Part shown: positions 5,944-8,895 of the stretch, one piece after another
How the letters are laid out: each line of letters opens with the position of its first letter
Numbering within the stretch: the first letter of the stretch is position 1
Made by a program: the position numbers and the translations under genes
Notes under the pieces: generated by a model
Seen by the model: only the letters and a program-made list of their open reading frames with translations
The model's database searches: none
What the model was told of the DNA's origin: nothing
Assembly: GCA_020627525.1 (NCBI GenBank)
Contig: JAHDGP010000173.1
Span: forward strand, 1 to 8,895
DNA: 8,895 bases
Source of the DNA: Bacteroidota bacterium
Lineage (GTDB): Bacteria; Bacteroidota; Bacteroidia; Chitinophagales; UBA2359
Reading direction: 5' to 3'

Positions 5944-6999
5944 TCACTTTAACAAATCCAATAACTCAAAACAGATTTCATCAATACTTCCTGCAAATTG
6001 ACTCATTGGTGAAATGTTTGAAAGCACAATCACACCAGTACTATTGTTGGTCCGAAAACTAACGGAAGAGGTAAATCCACCAGTGCCACCATTGTGCCAA
6101 TATTTTTCATTTTCAGAATCAGGTTCTATAATATGCCAACCTAAGCCTATTGACATTTTGTCTGAAATTTTATGAGTTGCTGTTCTCGACAAAGTGAGTT
6201 CCTTGTTTTCCTTTTGAAATTGGGCTAGAACAAATTTAGAGAGATCGTTTACATTAGAAACAAGCCCCCCTGCTCCTTTTAGTGCATTAAAACTCCAATT
6301 ATCAGTTTTATATCCATCATAGCTTATACCTGAAAAGGAAGGGGGAAATTCGTATGATGTATTGTCCATTTCATATTTATCAAATACCTTTTTTTCGAGT
6401 AATATTTCAAAACTTTGATTCTGTTTTTTAGAAAGAGCATATGATAAAATACCTGCTCCTAAATTTGAATAGGAATATTTTACAGAGTCTTTTGTTTCCA
6501 ACTTCATTTCATTTTTCAAATATTCATCCAAGAGGTCATATGTATAATCAACGTAAGGATTGTCAGGATTTTTATACATCAATGGCATTAAGTTAGAGGG
6601 AATTCGATATATACCAGCTGTGTGATTGGCTAAGGAAACATAGTTCAATTTTATTTTATTATTGAACTTGTAAGGGAATGCTTTATTAACTAAGCTTTTA
6701 GGCTTTATCTTTTTATCAATTAATTGATTTGCGAGTAGGGTCGCAGTAAATACTTTGGTAATAGAACCAATTTCAAAAAGAGAATCTTTCAAGTCTGCTT
6801 GTGAAATTGAATCTTACAATTTTTCAATTCCAATGAAATATACATCATTGTCTTTGATCAACGCTATTGATAAATGAAAATCATTTGGTACAGAGTCAAA
6901 TCTTTCTGCTAATTTTATTTTAAGTGAAGCAAGGTTTATTTGGCTAATTCCTGGAATGGAGCAAAAGAACGTGAAAAGTGCTACTAGGAACTTCATCAT
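5944..6999 (-). pseudogene. Exported serine hydrolase (class C beta-lactamase/PBP-like) interrupted by an in-frame stop
   Basis: Two segments in the same frame form one 351-codon gene. The first 61 codons give a signal peptide (MMKFLVALFTFFCSIPGIS, cleavage probably before Gln20) and the beginning of the mature domain. Codon 62 is TAA (6814-6816), and the frame then stays open to TGA 5944-5946. After the stop come the hallmarks of the serine beta-lactamase-like/DD-peptidase fold. Counting from the first Met, these are SITK (79-82, SxxK nucleophile and base), YSN (177-179) and HNGGTGG (302-308, replacing the KTG box). Such proteins are usually periplasmic or surface peptidases or esterases; the substrate is unknown. 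An internal TTG at 6792 could restart translation, but that product would lack the signal peptide. A single nonsense change, a sequencing error or readthrough are the alternatives. It lies 8 nt after the VOC gene. Confidence 0.85.
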
Positions 7000-7007
7000 T
7001 TTTATTT

Positions 7008-7379
7008 TTAATCATTAAATTCTCCAAAATGCCACAGAACACCTGAAGGGTCATGCATAAACAATTCGCGTCCCCATTCAAACTCTTTTATTTCTGTAAA
7101 TCGAACATATTTGTATTTATGATGTAGCCCTTTTTCTAAAAGTTCTGCTGCACATTTATCAATATCATCTACTTCTAAAAAAATCATGGAGTTGTTTACC
7201 CACTTCTTGACATAATAATCTTGGAGATAGAACCCTAATTTGTCATTTACCTTGAATAAGCTCATTTTATCATCAATTACAAACTCTTCAAAGCCTAATT
7301 CCTGATAGAACCACCTTGATTCATTGAAGTTTTTTGCTCCAATAAAAGTGCGAATTGATTTTGCTTTAGAAAAAAGCAT
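7008..7379 (-). CDS. VOC-superfamily (glyoxalase/bleomycin-resistance fold) protein
   Basis: This 123-aa protein has the two beta-alpha-beta-beta-beta modules typical of the vicinal oxygen chelate fold. The first reads IRTFIGAKNFNESRWFYQEL (about 9-28). The second starts near SMIFLEVDDIDKCAAELLEK (64-83) and closes with the family-typical WGRELFMHDPSGVLWHFGEF (102-121). Glu105, His109 and Glu120 are near positions that bind metal or substrate in some members, but I cannot assign a metal site. The superfamily covers glyoxalase I, dioxygenases, drug-binding resistance proteins and many uncharacterised enzymes, so no substrate is proposed. There is no signal peptide, so it is cytoplasmic. It starts 13 nt after the upstream T9SS protein stop and ends 8 nt before the serine hydrolase start, consistent with one transcript. 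Confidence 0.85.
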   Translation of the reverse strand: MLFSKAKSIRTFIGAKNFNESRWFYQELGFEEFVIDDKMSLFKVNDKLGFYLQDYYVKKWVNNSMIFLEVDDIDKCAAELLEKGLHHKYKYVRFTEIKEFEWGRELFMHDPSGVLWHFGEFND

Positions 7380-7392
7380 TTGTACCTAAATT

Positions 7393-8895
7393 TTATTTTA
7401 TAAATCTCTTTGAAAGAACACCTTTTTCATTGGCAAGATTAACAAGATATGCACCTGTTGGAAAAGCGGAAATATCAATATTTTTTTGATGGATTCCTGT
7501 AAACAAATTTGACATTTTTTCTTGAGATAAAAGTTTACCATTTAGATCAAAAATATTTACTTGAAGGACATCTATGTTTTCATCTGTCTTGAAATTTAAC
7601 AAAACAAACGCTCCTTTATTGATAATATTAAAATCTTGAATGCTCTTTAACTCGTTTATTCCAACATCAGCATCATTCACAATTACAGTTTGACAAGATT
7701 GATCTGCCTGACCAGCAAAATCAGAATTTGAAACAGTCAAACAAACCTGATAAGAACCATTATCATTATAAGTATGTGTCACTGTGCCTGCTGTTTGTGC
7801 ATTTGAACCATCGCCAAAATTCCAGATATAAAAATCAGCAAATCTTGATTCATCAACAAATGTAACAATGTGATCTGTATTATCAGGTTGGTTAACGGTG
7901 AATATCGCATTTGCAGGTAAAGAAACCGTTACAACTTTTGTGATAGTATTGCTAACACCATTGCTACCTACAATTGTCAATGTTACAGTATAGGTTCCAT
8001 TACTAGTATATTGATGCTGCGCTGATTGCCCAACTGCCGTTGTACCATCCCCAAAATCCCAAGTCCAAGAGGAGATTGAAACTGTTCCAGTTGGATTTCC
8101 TGCAATTTCCAATATACCCGTATTTGAATTTACATCTCCAACAATAGTAGCTTGTGGAGCAGTTGTATTCGTAATTTCTACTTGGAAAGGAATTACAGCT
8201 TCTTGACCAAAACTGGTATTGTTAAATAAAATATTTCCATTGTAGCCTAATGAGATATTTCCACCAGAGCCAATACCGTCCCCATTTGAATCTGTTATAA
8301 TGAATTTGTAGCATCCATTTTGTGAAAATGTAAAATTCTCATTGTAGGTTGTACCGTTTTGCAACGGTCCACTACTGTAAAAGACAGCTCCTAAATCATT
8401 TTCAATTTTCCAAGCTGTTTGACCAGCAAATCCATCCGTAGTTAGAACCAGATCAAGTGTAGCCGCAGCAATGTTATCAGCAGCAGATACAGTATTCATA
8501 AATATATTATTGGCTGGACCTTCATCAGAAACACCGTTAGGGTTGGCAAGTGATAAATTTAGGTTAGCATCCCCGTTTGTATTTATATTATTAAATTCAA
8601 CTTCAGCAATTTGAAAAGGAGAAAGATTACCAGTCCATTCCACAGATTGAATAAAATTACCATTGTTTAGCAATACTGCTGTGAACGATGTTAAAACTGA
8701 AGTACCTAAGTTTTGAACTATGTATTTAGGGCTAAGCGATTGGCAATAACTGTCCTCAGAAGCATAGCTTAATACTCCTACATTATTTGCACCTGCTGCA
8801 ACAAGACCATTGTAATTTGAAGGATCAATATAACCTTCAATGAAACCTACAGGATCAGTAAAAACACCATTTCCCAAAACAGGGTTGGCAATTCT
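7393..8895 (-). CDS. Secreted PKD-domain protein with T9SS C-terminal sorting domain (5' end beyond window)
   Basis: The frame is open from the right edge (first visible codon AGA, Arg) to TAA 7393-7395, giving 500 visible residues; the true start lies outside. Numbered from the edge, about 50-130 resembles a CARDB/Ig-like adhesion domain (QNLGTSVLTSF...GPANN). About 140-240 is a module with CYKFIITDSNGDGIGSGG (195-212), of a kind common in Bacteroidota surface proteins. Two PKD domains follow, marked by WDFGDG (279-284) and WNFGDG (358-363), with HQY and HTY nearby. Residues ~413-500 form a type A T9SS sorting domain (VNIFDLNGKLL, IDISAFPTGAYLVNL, ending KRFIK), which directs export across the outer membrane and cell-surface attachment or release. 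The catalytic or binding N-terminal part is not visible. An Omp28-like or peptidase N-terminus would fit this kind of tail but cannot be shown. Confidence 0.9.
   Translation of the reverse strand, partial: RIANPVLGNGVFTDPVGFIEGYIDPSNYNGLVAAGANNVGVLSYASEDSYCQSLSPKYIVQNLGTSVLTSFTAVLLNNGNFIQSVEWTGNLSPFQIAEVEFNNINTNGDANLNLSLANPNGVSDEGPANNIFMNTVSAADNIAAATLDLVLTTDGFAGQTAWKIENDLGAVFYSSGPLQNGTTYNENFTFSQNGCYKFIITDSNGDGIGSGGNISLGYNGNILFNNTSFGQEAVIPFQVEITNTTAPQATIVGDVNSNTGILEIAGNPTGTVSISSWTWDFGDGTTAVGQSAQHQYTSNGTYTVTLTIVGSNGVSNTITKVVTVSLPANAIFTVNQPDNTDHIVTFVDESRFADFYIWNFGDGSNAQTAGTVTHTYNDNGSYQVCLTVSNSDFAGQADQSCQTVIVNDADVGINELKSIQDFNIINKGAFVLLNFKTDENIDVLQVNIFDLNGKLLSQEKMSNLFTGIHQKNIDISAFPTGAYLVNLANEKGVLSKRFIK

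Noticed and set aside
8875..8877. TTG as the start codon of the PKD-domain protein
   Set aside because: The frame is open to the window edge and the residues before it read as continuous protein, so this is an internal leucine and the true start lies outside.

Overview
The window is AT-rich and most likely comes from a member of the Bacteroidota. The clearest marker is a secreted PKD-domain protein ending in a type A type-IX-secretion (T9SS) sorting domain. Most starts lack Shine-Dalgarno sequences, and the gene families also fit. A placement near Saprospirales/Chitinophagales is only a guess from the look of the 508-residue orphan protein.

Left part (1-2621, minus strand) is a nitrogen-assimilation locus read leftward: P-II regulator remnant, ammonium-transporter remnant, then glutamate synthase large subunit (gltB). 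gltB is open for all 731 visible codons and runs off the left edge. The two genes before it are wrecked. P-II stops matching its family just after the T-loop Tyr51, and the sequence passes directly into the last ~88 residues of Amt in another frame. A 10-bp tandem duplication sits exactly at the junction. This looks like a deletion of roughly 1.1-1.2 kb that removed the P-II C-terminus and most of Amt (or an assembly artefact of that form) while leaving the gltB start 4 nt behind the Amt stop.

Middle (2622-5803, plus strand): a 233-bp divergent intergenic region with an imperfect hairpin; an uncharacterised 508-aa helical-repeat protein; a gap holding a 152-bp MITE-like element (long imperfect inverted repeat bounded by ATTTAT direct repeats); then a two-gene unit with a 4-nt overlap. 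That unit encodes a membrane-anchored YafK/DpaA-like L,D-transpeptidase-family protein and a small exported protein of unknown function.

Right part (5804-8895): a convergent intergenic region with a four-copy 24-bp tandem array derived from one arm of a hairpin repeat. It is followed on the minus strand (read leftward from the right edge) by the T9SS PKD protein (5' end cut by the window), a VOC/glyoxalase-fold protein and an exported class-C-like serine hydrolase. These three are closely spaced (13 and 8 nt) and may be co-transcribed. The serine hydrolase carries an in-frame TAA just before its SxxK motif.

I see no complete novel multi-gene system. The unusual content is genome decay and small repeats: the P-II/Amt scar, the MITE-like element, the tandem hairpin-arm array and the nonsense-split hydrolase. 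No rRNA, tRNA, CRISPR array or intact transposase gene was found.
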